Positions 35,262 to 45,600 of a DNA stretch of 64,000 nt are shown in pieces. The DNA is from an uncultured Clostridia bacterium. GTDB lineage: Bacteria; Bacillota; Clostridia; Christensenellales; Borkfalkiaceae. Each line of letters begins with the position of its first letter. Within the stretch, counting starts at the first letter, position 1. Where the stretch lies: contig CAKQMB010000003.1 of NCBI GenBank assembly GCA_934254825.1, positions 166,067 through 230,066 on the forward strand, in the 5' to 3' direction. The notes beneath the pieces are model-generated. The model saw only the letters and a program-made list of their open reading frames with translations, did no database searches and was not told where the DNA came from. A program made the translations under genes and the position numbers.

Positions 35262-36479
35262 TCATAACAATTCGGGCAAATCCCCGCCGCTTAAAAGCGA
35301 ATTTAAAATCAACTCGCAAAGCATAAGACAGCGCGGCAGATGATAAGGTCCTTTCCAGAGCGACCCTTTTTGCGTGTGAGATACCGTTCCGTCGCGGTGC
35401 AGATAGCCGTACCATTCGCCGTATTCTTTATCCGAAAAATGCGAAAAAGTATAATTGTGGAGCATTTCAAATTTCTCAAAATACTTTTCGTCGCCCGTAA
35501 GCTTATACGCCGTAAGCGTCGATATAAGGCACTCGCAATGAACCCACCATAATTTCATATCGTGTTCGAGCTGTTCGCACGGACGATTATATAAATCTCT
35601 GAAATAGTACACGCCGCCGTATTCTTTATCCCAACCTATATCGAGCGACCAGTTGAGAATATTGAGAGCCTTTTCAAGCAAAGCTTTATCGCCCGTTTTT
35701 GCCGCGTGATTCATCAAAAACCAACTGTTTTCGATGCAGTGCCCCGGGTTTATCGTTCTGCCCGTGGGATTATCGAGAATACTTCCGTCGGGAAATACGT
35801 TTTCAAGCACGCATTTATACTCTTCTTTATAATGAAAAGTTATCATATCATTGATTATATCTTGAATAATTTTCTCGTAATATTCGTTTTTACCGCTTAT
35901 TCTTAGCAACGTCTGCGCAGAACTTACAAGTACCATAGGATAAGCGTTGGAGTGCAGCGAGCGAACCGCCGCGTTCTCCTTCGGCGTGATTTTGAACGGA
36001 TCGCTCTCGGGATTTTTGTATATTCTATACATTAAATCGAAATACTTTTCCGCCAACTCCAAATCTTCGGGATTGCCCGTAACTTGCGAATATTCGGCAA
36101 AACCTACGACAAGGAAACTTTCCGAAAAGAAATATCTGCGCTTTCTGAGCGGTTTGCCGTCGCGAGTTACCACAAAGAACATTCTTCCGTCAGTATCTAT
36201 GCAATATTTTTTAATAAATTCCGCGCCGCTTTTCGCCGCTTTTACCCATTCCGGCTTTTTGCCGTAAAGATTGCAAAGTTTGGAAAAAGTCCAAAGGCAT
36301 CTGCCCTGAAACCACACGCTTTTATCGTCGTTGTAACTCTTGCCTTCTCTGTCCACGCTCGATATAAAACCGCCGTATTTCTTGTCGATAAGGTCGGATT
36401 TTTCCCAGAATGGAACAACGTCGTTTAAAAGCGTTTCATGATAAAATTTCCTGTATTCTTCTATTTTTTTCGTATTCAT
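35262..36479 (-). CDS. AGE-family sugar epimerase (N-acylglucosamine 2-epimerase / mannobiose-cellobiose 2-epimerase)
   Basis: A 405-residue (alpha/alpha)6-barrel epimerase that interconverts C2 epimers. Conserved histidines are H247 in NPGHCIENSWFL, H314 in WWVHCE and H380 in KGPYHLPR, matching the catalytic set of the family. PGHxIExxWFL points to the N-acylglucosamine 2-epimerase side more than to cellobiose 2-epimerase, but this is not decisive. Next to a beta-mannosidase it could convert mannobiose to a form for phosphorolysis, or GlcNAc/ManNAc in N-glycan breakdown. It begins 1 bp after the DUF4127 stop. Confidence 0.88.
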   Translation of the reverse strand: MNTKKIEEYRKFYHETLLNDVVPFWEKSDLIDKKYGGFISSVDREGKSYNDDKSVWFQGRCLWTFSKLCNLYGKKPEWVKAAKSGAEFIKKYCIDTDGRMFFVVTRDGKPLRKRRYFFSESFLVVGFAEYSQVTGNPEDLELAEKYFDLMYRIYKNPESDPFKITPKENAAVRSLHSNAYPMVLVSSAQTLLRISGKNEYYEKIIQDIINDMITFHYKEEYKCVLENVFPDGSILDNPTGRTINPGHCIENSWFLMNHAAKTGDKALLEKALNILNWSLDIGWDKEYGGVYYFRDLYNRPCEQLEHDMKLWWVHCECLISTLTAYKLTGDEKYFEKFEMLHNYTFSHFSDKEYGEWYGYLHRDGTVSHTQKGSLWKGPYHLPRCLMLCELILNSLLSGGDLPELL

Positions 36480-36480
36480 T

Positions 36481-37980
36481 TTAAACCTCTGTTCTTTTTT
36501 CGACGATAAGCCCTATCTCAAACATTCTGCTCCACGGCATATAGCAATCGACGATTTTATATTTATTATAAATCTCGGGAAACTCCCGATTTGTAAATTC
36601 GTTAAGTAATCGTTCGGCTCTTTCCGCGACGACTCCGCGGCTTTCCTTCGCGTCGAAATACGAACAACCGAGCCGTTTTAATTCGCAAGCGCACATGTAT
36701 TGCCTTACATATGAACAATACGCGATATCCTCGTACACTCTTTCGGCGGTAAACAAACGGTGCGTTTTCGTGTTTCCGTAAAAGAAAAAGAAAATCGACT
36801 GACAAATGACCGTGCCGAGCGTATTTGACGAAGTATTCCACCCCGCATAGCCTGCGAGATTTAAAAGTCCTATGGACTTTGAAAGCATTTCCGCAAATCC
36901 GATATCGCCGCCGTTACTGTACGCTATATCGGCAATCGCAACGATTTTTCCGCTTTCGAAAAGAGTTTTCGCCTTTTTGACGAAAGAATTTAAATCGCGG
37001 TTATCGTACTGCGCGCCGCCGGGATTATCTATATTGTGCATTTCGCCGACGGGGAGATTGCAAAACAAATATATATCGGCGTCGCTTTCGTTTGAAACGA
37101 CCGCGCCCGCGCTTTTGATTTGCGCCCCGATACTTTTATATACTTCTCTGTCTTCGAAAAGAGGGATCACGTTTTTGCACTCTTCTTTCGGGTAAATCGG
37201 ACAAATTTTAGGAGCATAACCTTTGATTTTCGTCAAAACCCTGCCGAGCAAAGTAAGCCCGCCCTCGTCCGCACCGGGATGAACGTCGATTTTTATCCCC
37301 TCGCTTCGGGTGAATTCTCTTACAGCTCTCTGATCCAGGGCGGTAAAGCCATAAGGATTCGAGTCGTCCTGCAAAATTAAAAATTCTTCGATCTCGCTTC
37401 CGACGAGCTTTAAAGTTTTAAGCAAAGCGGACAGATTGATCTTTCTTCTTTCCGTAAAATCTTCAATATACTTTTCGGGTACGTTAAGCCTCTTTTTTTC
37501 GGCGTCGTATTCTTCTTTCGTGATAATTTTATCGAGATATTTATGCTCGTTCACGCCGTAAAGAAAAATCTCTTTACCGTAATTTTCATAATAATCGGGT
37601 TCTTCGTCGCCGCTCGAATAGGTCGGGCAACGCATAACGAGCGAAAACGCGAAAATTTTCAGATTCGGATTTGCTTCTTTCAAAGATTTTATAAAATCAA
37701 CGCGCGAAAAAATTTCTTCCTGCGAAAGATAATGCAATCTCGACGGAACTATCCCGCCGTATAGAAGCATATCCACGGCTAAAATAAGGTAGTCCGCGTC
37801 TGAACACTCACACGATAAAAATCTTTCGATCGCGGAATGATCCGCAGGCTTTTTTTTCAACCCCAACTCGCTCGGCGAGGGGCGAACGAGTTTTATTTCA
37901 TTGTTTCCCGCCGAGAGAAAACCGCAAAAAGAATAGTTACACGGTCTTTCGTCCAACGGCAAATATACTATCTTTTTCAT
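36481..37980 (-). CDS. DUF4127 family protein
   Basis: A 499-residue cytosolic protein. The start IVYLPLDERPCNYSF and the motif LLYGGIVPSRLHYLS are characteristic of DUF4127; HPGADEGGLTLLGR near residue 240 and DIAYSNGGD near 330 are also conserved-looking, acid-rich and suited to a metal or active site. The function is unknown, but its conserved Asp/Arg/His pattern suggests an enzyme. It sits between the AGE epimerase (1-bp gap) and a CBM9-like gene (3-bp gap), so it very likely takes part in the same carbohydrate pathway. Confidence 0.85.
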   Translation of the reverse strand: MKKIVYLPLDERPCNYSFCGFLSAGNNEIKLVRPSPSELGLKKKPADHSAIERFLSCECSDADYLILAVDMLLYGGIVPSRLHYLSQEEIFSRVDFIKSLKEANPNLKIFAFSLVMRCPTYSSGDEEPDYYENYGKEIFLYGVNEHKYLDKIITKEEYDAEKKRLNVPEKYIEDFTERRKINLSALLKTLKLVGSEIEEFLILQDDSNPYGFTALDQRAVREFTRSEGIKIDVHPGADEGGLTLLGRVLTKIKGYAPKICPIYPKEECKNVIPLFEDREVYKSIGAQIKSAGAVVSNESDADIYLFCNLPVGEMHNIDNPGGAQYDNRDLNSFVKKAKTLFESGKIVAIADIAYSNGGDIGFAEMLSKSIGLLNLAGYAGWNTSSNTLGTVICQSIFFFFYGNTKTHRLFTAERVYEDIAYCSYVRQYMCACELKRLGCSYFDAKESRGVVAERAERLLNEFTNREFPEIYNKYKIVDCYMPWSRMFEIGLIVEKRTEV

Positions 37981-37983
37981 ATG

Positions 37984-38529
37984 TCAAACGTAGTTTTTTA
38001 AATAAACGTATTTATCCGGCGTATGAAACCTGCCGCACATTGTCGGATTTAACGCAAACAGATGCTTTTCCATTTCGCCGCCGTCCGTTTCGAGCCGATA
38101 CGCGTTGAAAAAAATATCGCCGGCGGACAAATCAAGCCCCTTTTTATCGATTTTTATTTCGGCGAAATAACCGTCCTCGGTTTTATTCACGGTTGCGGAA
38201 ACAAAACAATCCGATTTATCGATAAATTCGATATCGAGTTTCACTCCGCTTTCGTCAACGCCGAGATAGGTCATTCTCGCAAGCATGATTTCGCCCTCGG
38301 GATTGACCTCTATTTCATAGTAAACGCGGCGATTTTGGTCTGTTCCGATAAGAATTTCAACCGCGTCGCCGCAGGAATGAATTCCGTTATAAAAGTTGTT
38401 AGGACAATAAAACCGCGAATGTTTCGCATTGAAAGTAAAGACAATGTTTTCTTTTGTTTCGACGATACCTACGGTCGTTTCATAAACGGCAGGCGAACCG
38501 TCGCGGTTATTTTTCAATAAGTATTCCAT
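37984..38529 (-). CDS. Small CBM9/DOMON-like beta-sandwich protein without signal peptide
   Basis: A 181-residue protein whose pattern (NNRDGSPAVYETTVGIVETKENIVFTF opening, GDAVEILIG, YYEIEVNPEGE, GYFAEIKID, FNAYRLE) matches the family 9 carbohydrate-binding module or DOMON-like sandwich. There is no signal peptide, so it is predicted to be cytoplasmic, unusual for such a module. It lies 3 bp from both neighbours within locus 2, between DUF4127 and a DUF1080-like gene. It may buffer or chaperone sugars, or be a cryptic enzyme; function is unknown. Confidence 0.7.
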   Translation of the reverse strand: MEYLLKNNRDGSPAVYETTVGIVETKENIVFTFNAKHSRFYCPNNFYNGIHSCGDAVEILIGTDQNRRVYYEIEVNPEGEIMLARMTYLGVDESGVKLDIEFIDKSDCFVSATVNKTEDGYFAEIKIDKKGLDLSAGDIFFNAYRLETDGGEMEKHLFALNPTMCGRFHTPDKYVYLKNYV

Positions 38530-38532
38530 ACC

Positions 38533-39168
38533 TTAAAATTCGGGGTCGTAAGATTGTTGCATGCTTTCGTATGCGATTTCTCTGATTTCTATATCTCTGA
38601 TTTTCAACATTGTGCAATATGGCGAAAAACCGATATGACCTTTGTTGAGCTTCAATATTCCGTCAAGGTGTTCGGCGACGAGTTTTCCGTCCACAAGCAT
38701 AAAACAATGCCCGTCAACCGCGCCGAAAACAAGTTCTATTTCCTTTCCCGCTTCGTAAACGTAAGAAGTTTCGGACATACCGCAAAAATCGCCTACGCCG
38801 TCTTTAAAACCCTCTATACCCGCTTTATTATCGTACCAACCGTTTAACCCGCAAACATAATAATCTCCGAGATAATCGGTTTTATCGTTCCATTCGGCGC
38901 AGAAAATACCGTTTAAATCGCGGGTTGCGGGAAGTATCGTACTCATTTTGCAACTGAGCATAACGTTTTTGTTTTCAAAATGTTCTTTATAGAACAAAAC
39001 TCCGCCTTTGTTTCCGCGCTCTATTCCTATAAGACAGCCGTCTTTGCACGACCACTCGCCCGCCATAACTTTCCAGTCGTCTTTCCAGTTTTCGTCGAGT
39101 TTTTTGTTGTAAATAATTTTCGATTTGTCTACGAATATTCTTTTGTTTACAAGTTTAATTTCTTTCAT
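38533..39168 (-). CDS. DUF1080-like (LamG-type fold) protein without signal peptide
   Basis: A 211-residue beta-rich protein. The order WKVMAGEWSCKDGCLIG, GGVLFYKEHF, LNGIFCAEW, LVDGKLVAEHLDG and GHIGFSPYCTMLKIRDIEIREI follows the jelly-roll pattern of DUF1080, known as 3-keto-disaccharide hydrolase/lyase-like, though similarity is only by pattern. It is predicted cytoplasmic. It is tightly packed between the CBM9-like gene (3 bp) and a GH78 gene (8 bp). An FAD oxidoreductase lies two genes upstream, so a route through 3-keto sugars is conceivable but unproven. Confidence 0.6.
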   Translation of the reverse strand: MKEIKLVNKRIFVDKSKIIYNKKLDENWKDDWKVMAGEWSCKDGCLIGIERGNKGGVLFYKEHFENKNVMLSCKMSTILPATRDLNGIFCAEWNDKTDYLGDYYVCGLNGWYDNKAGIEGFKDGVGDFCGMSETSYVYEAGKEIELVFGAVDGHCFMLVDGKLVAEHLDGILKLNKGHIGFSPYCTMLKIRDIEIREIAYESMQQSYDPEF

Positions 39169-39176
39169 TTTTTATC

Positions 39177-41363
39177 TCACAAAACGATTTTTATCTCGTT
39201 CTTTCCTTTTTTTAATTCAATTTCAAACGATTTATATTTTACGGACAGTTTAAAATCGTCGGGTACGAAAACGCGGTAGCAAACCGCATTATTTTTGCGC
39301 TTCCATTCGATTTTTATGTTTTTTGATAAAATCGACATACTCCCCTTTGCATTTTTTACGCAATCGGGGAAAACGGGGTGCAATACGAACGTTTTTTTCG
39401 TCTGATTTACGGGAAATCCGAGAAGCGAACTCATCAGAAATTCCGCCGCCGCGCCGAACATGGGATGACAATGCGAACCCCATTCGTTCGCGATATATTC
39501 CCATATCGTCGTTTCTCCGCGCTTTTGAAGATACCCGAACGAGCCTTTCTTTTTCGAACTCAGCAAATCGAACGCAAGGTTTTCGTATCCTTTATCGATA
39601 AGCGTTTCGATAAGAATGTACGTTCCTAAAAAACCCGTGTCGAAATAACGTTTTTCGCTGTATCTGCCGACAAGATTATCAAGCGTTGTCTCGTCGCCGA
39701 GATCCGCGCTCAGAGCAAAAGCGTCCGCGCCCTGAACTCCGCCGCAAAAACTATGCGTTTTATCGTCGAAATAACGATCGACAACGCCGTTTTTATAAAC
39801 CGTCAACAAATCCTTTATTTTCCCGATTTCTTTATCGTAACCGCCGATTTCGACGGCAAGATAAATCATTCTTTGAAGAAAACGAATAAATAAAGTCGTG
39901 TTGACGAATTCCTGCGGAATAGTCATTTCATCAATAGCCGCCCAGTCGCCCAGGCACCAACCGCCGTTTTCCTCGCGGCAAACAAGACCGTTCTCGCTTC
40001 TGCTTACGATGTAATCGATCCATTTAAGCATATACGGAAAGGTTTCGCGGATAATCGATTTATCGCCGTAATGACGATAAAAAGCGTAAGGGACTTCGAC
40101 GATCGCTCCGCCCCAGCCGACAGGTCCGCCCCCGCCGCCGTAAAACGGCGCGGTATGCTGAACGTGACCGTTGTTTACGTTCTGACAATCGCAGATATCG
40201 CGTATCCATTTACGATAAAACTCTTCGCTTTCGAAATAAGTCATCGCGGCGGAAGCCGTGATTTGTCCGTCGCCCGTGTAACCGAGCCTTTCTCTGTGCG
40301 GACAATCGGACGGGAAACCGTCGTGCATATTCATTATCTGCGTTCTTTTAAAAGCGTCATACAGCCAGCTTAATACGGAATTGTCGCATTCGAACGTAGT
40401 TCTTTCTTCGAGCGCAGTGTGAACGACTTCGACCGAAACGACTTCGGCATTGCCCGTGATCTCGAAATAACGGAACGCCTGACGGGAAAACTTCGGCTTG
40501 AATATTCGTTTTTTACCGTCGGATATATACCGCATAAGTTGCAACTGTTTCTCGCCGCGGTCGTTTTCGATTTTACCGCCGACGGTAGTTACGTCAAGCG
40601 TATTATCGGCAGTAAGCATTTCGCCGTGATTTACGGTGATTTCGTCGCCGCTTTTTCCCGTCGCCCGCACTTTCACATAGCCGCTTACCGTTTCGCCGAC
40701 GTCGTAAATTTTCGAGCCGTCTATTTCGTTTATAAGCTTCGGCGTGATCTTTCGTATTACGCGCTCCGCGGGACAAGTTTGCAACGAATATATCGTCGGA
40801 AATTCTTCTTCCGCAGTAACCCGATTAAATTTTCTTTTCTTATCGAGCCGACGAGCATCGTGAACTTCGCCGTAAAATATATTGTTTTCCGTAACTTCGG
40901 TTGAAGTCCACAATTCGCTTCCGTCGGATACGATCTCCTCTTCTTTGCCGCACCCGTTTATATAGCGCAAGCTGAATTTTGTTATAAGGCTTTGTCCGAA
41001 TTCGAGATGTCCCTCGGCTGTGCGCTTATTCTGACGATACCAACCGTTTCCTAAACATACGGAAAGCGTGTTTTCGCCGTTTTTTATAAACTTGCCGATA
41101 TCATACCTGCAAAAATAAACGCGGTGAGTCATTTTATCCGAAATCGGATAAAGCAAATTATCGAACGAACGCTCGCGATAATCGGAAAAAACGGGAGTAA
41201 ACAAATCTTTCGTTATTCTTTTTCCGTTCAGTTTAACGGAAAAATAGCCGAGACCCGTAATATCGAGCGTTGCGTTTTTTGCGTTTTCGATATTGAATTT
41301 TTTTATTATACAAGGCGCTTGTTCTTTTTCGCCCGCAGAAATCCATTTTGCGTTTTCAATCAT
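39177..41363 (-). CDS. GH78 alpha-L-rhamnosidase-like glycosidase (locus 2, inner copy)
   Basis: A 728-residue cytoplasmic GH78 protein. The N-terminal 140 residues form a sugar-binding sandwich (ATLDITGLGYFSVKLNGKRI). DCPHRERLGYTGD at 353-365 is the family signature with the general acid in the E of RER or the following D. A second acidic site EENGGWCLGDW follows near 450, and the C-terminal sandwich begins near 640. No signal peptide. Length is on the short side of normal. It removes a terminal alpha-linked L-rhamnose or similar residue after import (inferred). It begins 7 bp after the FAD oxidoreductase stop. Confidence 0.88.
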   Translation of the reverse strand: MIENAKWISAGEKEQAPCIIKKFNIENAKNATLDITGLGYFSVKLNGKRITKDLFTPVFSDYRERSFDNLLYPISDKMTHRVYFCRYDIGKFIKNGENTLSVCLGNGWYRQNKRTAEGHLEFGQSLITKFSLRYINGCGKEEEIVSDGSELWTSTEVTENNIFYGEVHDARRLDKKRKFNRVTAEEEFPTIYSLQTCPAERVIRKITPKLINEIDGSKIYDVGETVSGYVKVRATGKSGDEITVNHGEMLTADNTLDVTTVGGKIENDRGEKQLQLMRYISDGKKRIFKPKFSRQAFRYFEITGNAEVVSVEVVHTALEERTTFECDNSVLSWLYDAFKRTQIMNMHDGFPSDCPHRERLGYTGDGQITASAAMTYFESEEFYRKWIRDICDCQNVNNGHVQHTAPFYGGGGGPVGWGGAIVEVPYAFYRHYGDKSIIRETFPYMLKWIDYIVSRSENGLVCREENGGWCLGDWAAIDEMTIPQEFVNTTLFIRFLQRMIYLAVEIGGYDKEIGKIKDLLTVYKNGVVDRYFDDKTHSFCGGVQGADAFALSADLGDETTLDNLVGRYSEKRYFDTGFLGTYILIETLIDKGYENLAFDLLSSKKKGSFGYLQKRGETTIWEYIANEWGSHCHPMFGAAAEFLMSSLLGFPVNQTKKTFVLHPVFPDCVKNAKGSMSILSKNIKIEWKRKNNAVCYRVFVPDDFKLSVKYKSFEIELKKGKNEIKIVL

Positions 41364-41370
41364 ACCGAAA

Positions 41371-42537
41371 TCAATTCAACGAAAGCGTTACGCCCTGCTT
41401 TTTAAGCCGCGGCTTGATTTTGTCGTAAATCCCGACGACAGACCCGTCGTTTTCGTCGATTGCGACCGCCGCGGCAATTCCTGCGGCTTGTCCCGTAAGA
41501 CAACAACCCGGAATTACTCTCAGTACGCTTATTCCGTTATCCGTCGCGCTTACGATTCTGCCCGCGCAAAGTAAATTGGGAAATTTCGAATTGTACAGAC
41601 ACCCGTAAGGAATTTCGAAACGATAGTCGAGATGCGCAAAATCGCTCATTGTTCCTATCGAATTGTTTACGGGCTTGTCGATATCTTCTTTTCTTCCCAA
41701 AAAAGTTTCGTCGCCCGAAATCGCCCTTATAAGGCGGATTTGCGGAAGTTCGGGAAGCGTTAAAATCTCGCGTTCGTTCTTGTTCGTATTTTTATAGAAT
41801 TCGATCGCCGTTTTTTTGCACTCTTTTAAATATTCGTTTTCGGTTTGCGAATTTATTTCCGCGAGCGGCTTCTGATCGGCTTTAAGCCACTGCCAATGCC
41901 GCAAGTACGTCATATCCGCGGTTTTTGAAAATTCCGCGGTTTTTCCTTTATCCGTATCGTGAACAACAAAAGTCCGATCGTTTATAAAAGTTCTTGTCGG
42001 AACGCCCGCGCGCGCCGCAACGCTCGCCTCACCCGTACAATCGATAACTATTTTGCAAGGATAATAAGACCGTCCGTCGATATTCTCCGTAATAACGCCT
42101 TTAACCAGGTTTTTCTCGGTTTCGGGATAGGTCGCGAGAGTGTCGTATAATATCGCGACTCCGTTTTCTCTCATAAGTTTGTCGAGAGCAAGCGAAAAAA
42201 ACGTCGGGGAATAAAAGGTGGAATATCTGTCGTTAAGCGATTTGTTTCCGCTTTTACCGCCCCATACGGGGTGCAAATTATCATATCCGCAACTTACGGC
42301 AAGTTTTATAAACTCTTCGGCGTTGCCCGTAACTATTTTACGCCCCTCCCCGTCGCACAAAGGCTCGAACCAGCTTATTAAGCCGATCGTAGCCAATCCT
42401 CCGAGATTTATATGTTTTTCGATAAGAAGAACAGACTTCCCCTCTCTTGCGGCGGAAAGCGCGGCGGAACACCCCGCAATGCCGCCTCCGACAACGACGA
42501 TATCGTAATTTTCTTTTTGAATTGCCTTGATTTCCAT
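41371..42537 (-). CDS. FAD-dependent oxidoreductase (FAD_oxidored group)
   Basis: A 388-residue flavoprotein. The dinucleotide-binding GGGIAG is at residues 17-22 with the beta-alpha-beta ending in LLIEKHINLGG. The C-terminal FAD contact region LLCAGRIVSATDNGISVLRVIPGCCLTGQAAG is typical. The substrate is unknown; proteins of this group recur in polysaccharide loci, where sugar oxidation is suspected. The ATG at 42537 lacks a clear Shine-Dalgarno sequence. Upstream is a 95-bp gap with a perfect 11-bp hairpin, the largest break inside locus 2, so a separate promoter or mRNA processing here is possible. Confidence 0.83.
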   Translation of the reverse strand: MEIKAIQKENYDIVVVGGGIAGCSAALSAAREGKSVLLIEKHINLGGLATIGLISWFEPLCDGEGRKIVTGNAEEFIKLAVSCGYDNLHPVWGGKSGNKSLNDRYSTFYSPTFFSLALDKLMRENGVAILYDTLATYPETEKNLVKGVITENIDGRSYYPCKIVIDCTGEASVAARAGVPTRTFINDRTFVVHDTDKGKTAEFSKTADMTYLRHWQWLKADQKPLAEINSQTENEYLKECKKTAIEFYKNTNKNEREILTLPELPQIRLIRAISGDETFLGRKEDIDKPVNNSIGTMSDFAHLDYRFEIPYGCLYNSKFPNLLCAGRIVSATDNGISVLRVIPGCCLTGQAAGIAAAVAIDENDGSVVGIYDKIKPRLKKQGVTLSLN

Positions 42538-42563
42538 TTTTTATCGGTAAGTTTATTTTAGCA

Positions 42564-42598
42564 TTATAAGCCGAGTGAAAAAATCAATCGGCTTATAA
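42564..42598 (-). other. Intercistronic hairpin in locus 2
   Basis: A perfect 11-bp stem TTATAAGCCGA / TCGGCTTATAA (42564-42574 with 42588-42598, loop 13) lies between the giant lipoprotein and FAD oxidoreductase genes. The T run is in the loop and none follows the stem on the minus strand, so it looks more like an mRNA processing or stability element than a complete terminator. Confidence 0.6.
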
Positions 42599-42632
42599 CG
42601 CTTATTTCGGTATCGCAATTATAATTTACGAT

Positions 42633-45600
42633 TCAGGATTTTCTTCCGAAAGAAACTTCGCCCGTTTCTTCGTTGATATGCCAGTATTCGCTTGCCGTTG
42701 CAAACGATTTTACTCTGTTCCAATTCTCGTGCGCTTTAAGTAAAGCAAACGAAGCAAAACCATAGCCGTAACCGCTGCCCGTATCGTTTGCGAAAAACGC
42801 GGTTCCCGCGGGCGCTATTCCGAAAATCGGTTTTCCCGCAAGAGCGTTCGCAAGCACGCTGAACGCACTACCCGAAACTATCGTCGCTTCGGACGCGTCC
42901 ACAAATACGTTGTTCACAGTTACGTCCGCGCCGCCGTTAAGCATTGTAAGCGTATGTCCGCCCGTCGCGTTGATTTCCTTGTACCGAATATATACGTTTT
43001 CGATTTTTCCGTATTGCGTTCTTGCAAGGAACGTATCCGCACTGCTTAACGTTACGTTCGTAAATCCGATATTTTTAAGCTCGGCATTTTCAAGCATTCC
43101 GCCGATGAACGTTGCGTAAGACTGAGAATCGTTTGCGGTTAAACCGTCGATCGTATATCCGCAACCGTCGAAAGTTCCGGAAAATCCGCCCGCGCCGTCC
43201 CACGCGCCCGCGTCCGCATATACCATCGTTATGCTTCCGCTTTCGCTTACTATATCGTTGCCGAGTTCGAAATATCCGCCGTAATTATGTCCGCCCTCTT
43301 CGCAGAGTTTTGCTATCGTAACCCAGGACTGATAGTCCTCTACGGTTTTTATAACCTTGCTTACGAAATGCATAGGAACATTAACAGTATACACCGCATT
43401 TTCCGTTTCAGCAACGATTTCTATCGTTTTATTGCCATACATATAACCGAACATATTCGCGGTTATTACGTTACTTGCGACTCCGTTGCCGTTTACGCTT
43501 AAAAGCGTGTAATCGTTTTCGCCGATTATTCCCGCGATATCTATTCCGATTTCCTTTCCGCTGTTGAGCGAGCCGTCGTTGTTGATATCGAGTTCAGCTC
43601 TTACCGTCGTTTCAACGTTTATCGTTTTCTGTTGTTTTTCGGGTTCGACGTAGTTCTTACCGAAACCGACTCTTCCCGTTTCTTCGTTGATATGCCAGTA
43701 TTCGCTTGCCGTCGCAAACGATTTAACGGTGTTCCAAGCTTCGTGCGCTTTGAGCAAACTGAACGAAGCAAAACCGCGACCGTAACCGCTGCTTGCGTCG
43801 CCTTTATACGTTGCAAAACCGTTTGGCACTATACCGTATATATCGGTACCCGATGCGTGCGCGCTGGCAAGTATGCCGTAAGTGCTTCCGGTTGCAATAA
43901 CGGCTCTCGACGCGTCTATGAATACATTGTCGATATGCTTTAACGCTTCGCCTCTCGCAAGTATCGTCTGACCGGTTGTTCCGTTTATTTCTTTATAATG
44001 AACGTAAATATTTTCGAGAGTTCCGTTCTGAGTTCTCGTCAGGAACGTTTCGTTTCCGTTCATTTTAACGTTGGTAAATCCGATGTTTCTGAGAACGCCC
44101 GTAGCGGACATTACACCGATAAACGTTGCGCATTCGCTCGTTTCGTTTGAAATAAGCCCGTCGATAACGTAACCGCAACCGTCGAACGTCCCCGCAAATC
44201 CGCCGCTTGCGTCGTCCCACGCGCCCGCGTCGGCAGTTACCATATTTATGCTTCCGCTTTCGCTTGCGATATCGTTGCCGAGTTCGAAATAACCGCCGTA
44301 ATTATGTCCGCCGTCCTCGCATTTCATCGCTATCTCGCCCCAAGCCTTATAATCCTCTACGGTTTTTATAACTTTGCTTACGAAAAGCATAGGAACATTA
44401 ACGGTATACACCGCGTTATCCGTTTCCGCAACGATTTCTATCGTTTTATTGCCATATATATAACCGAACATATTCGCGGTTATTACGTTACTTGCGACTC
44501 CGTTTCCGTTTACGCTTAAAAGCGTGTAATCGCTTTCGCCGATTATTCCCGCAATATCTATTTCGATTTCCTTTCCGCTGTTGAGCGAGCCGTCGTTATT
44601 GATATCGAGTTCCGCTCTTACCGTCGTTTCAACGTTTATCGTTTTCTGTTGTTTTTCGGGTTCGACGTAGTTCTTACCGAAACCGACTCTTCCCGTTTCT
44701 TCGTTGATATGCCAGTATTCGCTTGCCGTCGCAAACGATTTAACGGTGTTCCAAGCTTCGTGCGCTTTGAGCAAACTGAACGAAGCAAAACCGCGACCGT
44801 AACCGCTGCTTGCGTCGCCTTTATACGTTGCAAAACCGTTTGGCACTATACCGTATATATCGGTACCCGATGCGTGCGCGCTGGCAAGTATGCCGTAAGT
44901 GCTTCCGGTTGCAATAACGGCTCTCGACGCGTCTATGAATACATTGTCGATATGCTTTAACGCTTCGCCTCTCGCAAGTATCGTCTGACCGGTTGTTCCG
45001 TTTATTTCTTTATAATGAACGTAAATATTTTCGAGAGTTCCGTTCTGAGTTCTCGTCAGGAACGTTTCGTTTCCGTTCATTTTAACGTTGGTAAATCCGA
45101 TGTTTCTGAGAACGCCCGTAGCGGACATTACACCGATAAACGTTGCGCATTCGCTCGTTTCGTTTGAAATAAGCCCGTCGATAACATAACCGCAACCGTC
45201 GAACGTTCCCGCAAATCCGCCGCTTGCGTCGTCCCACGCGCCCGCGTCGGCAATTACCATATTTATGCTTCCGCTTTCGCTTGCGATATCGTTGCCGAGT
45301 TCGAAATAACCGCCGTAGTTATGTCCGCCGTCCTCGCACTTCATCGCTATCTCGCCCCAAGCCTTATAATCCTCTACGGTTTTTATAACTTTGCTTACGA
45401 GAAGCATAGGAACATTGACGGTATAAACCGCGTTATCTGTTTCCGCAACGATTTCTATCGTTTTATTGCCATACATATAACCGAACATATTCGCGGTTAT
45501 TACGTTACTTGCAACGCCGTTTCCGTTTACGCTTACAAGCGTGTAATCGCTTTCGCCGATTATTCCCGCGATATCTATTCCGATTTCCTTTCCGCTGTTG

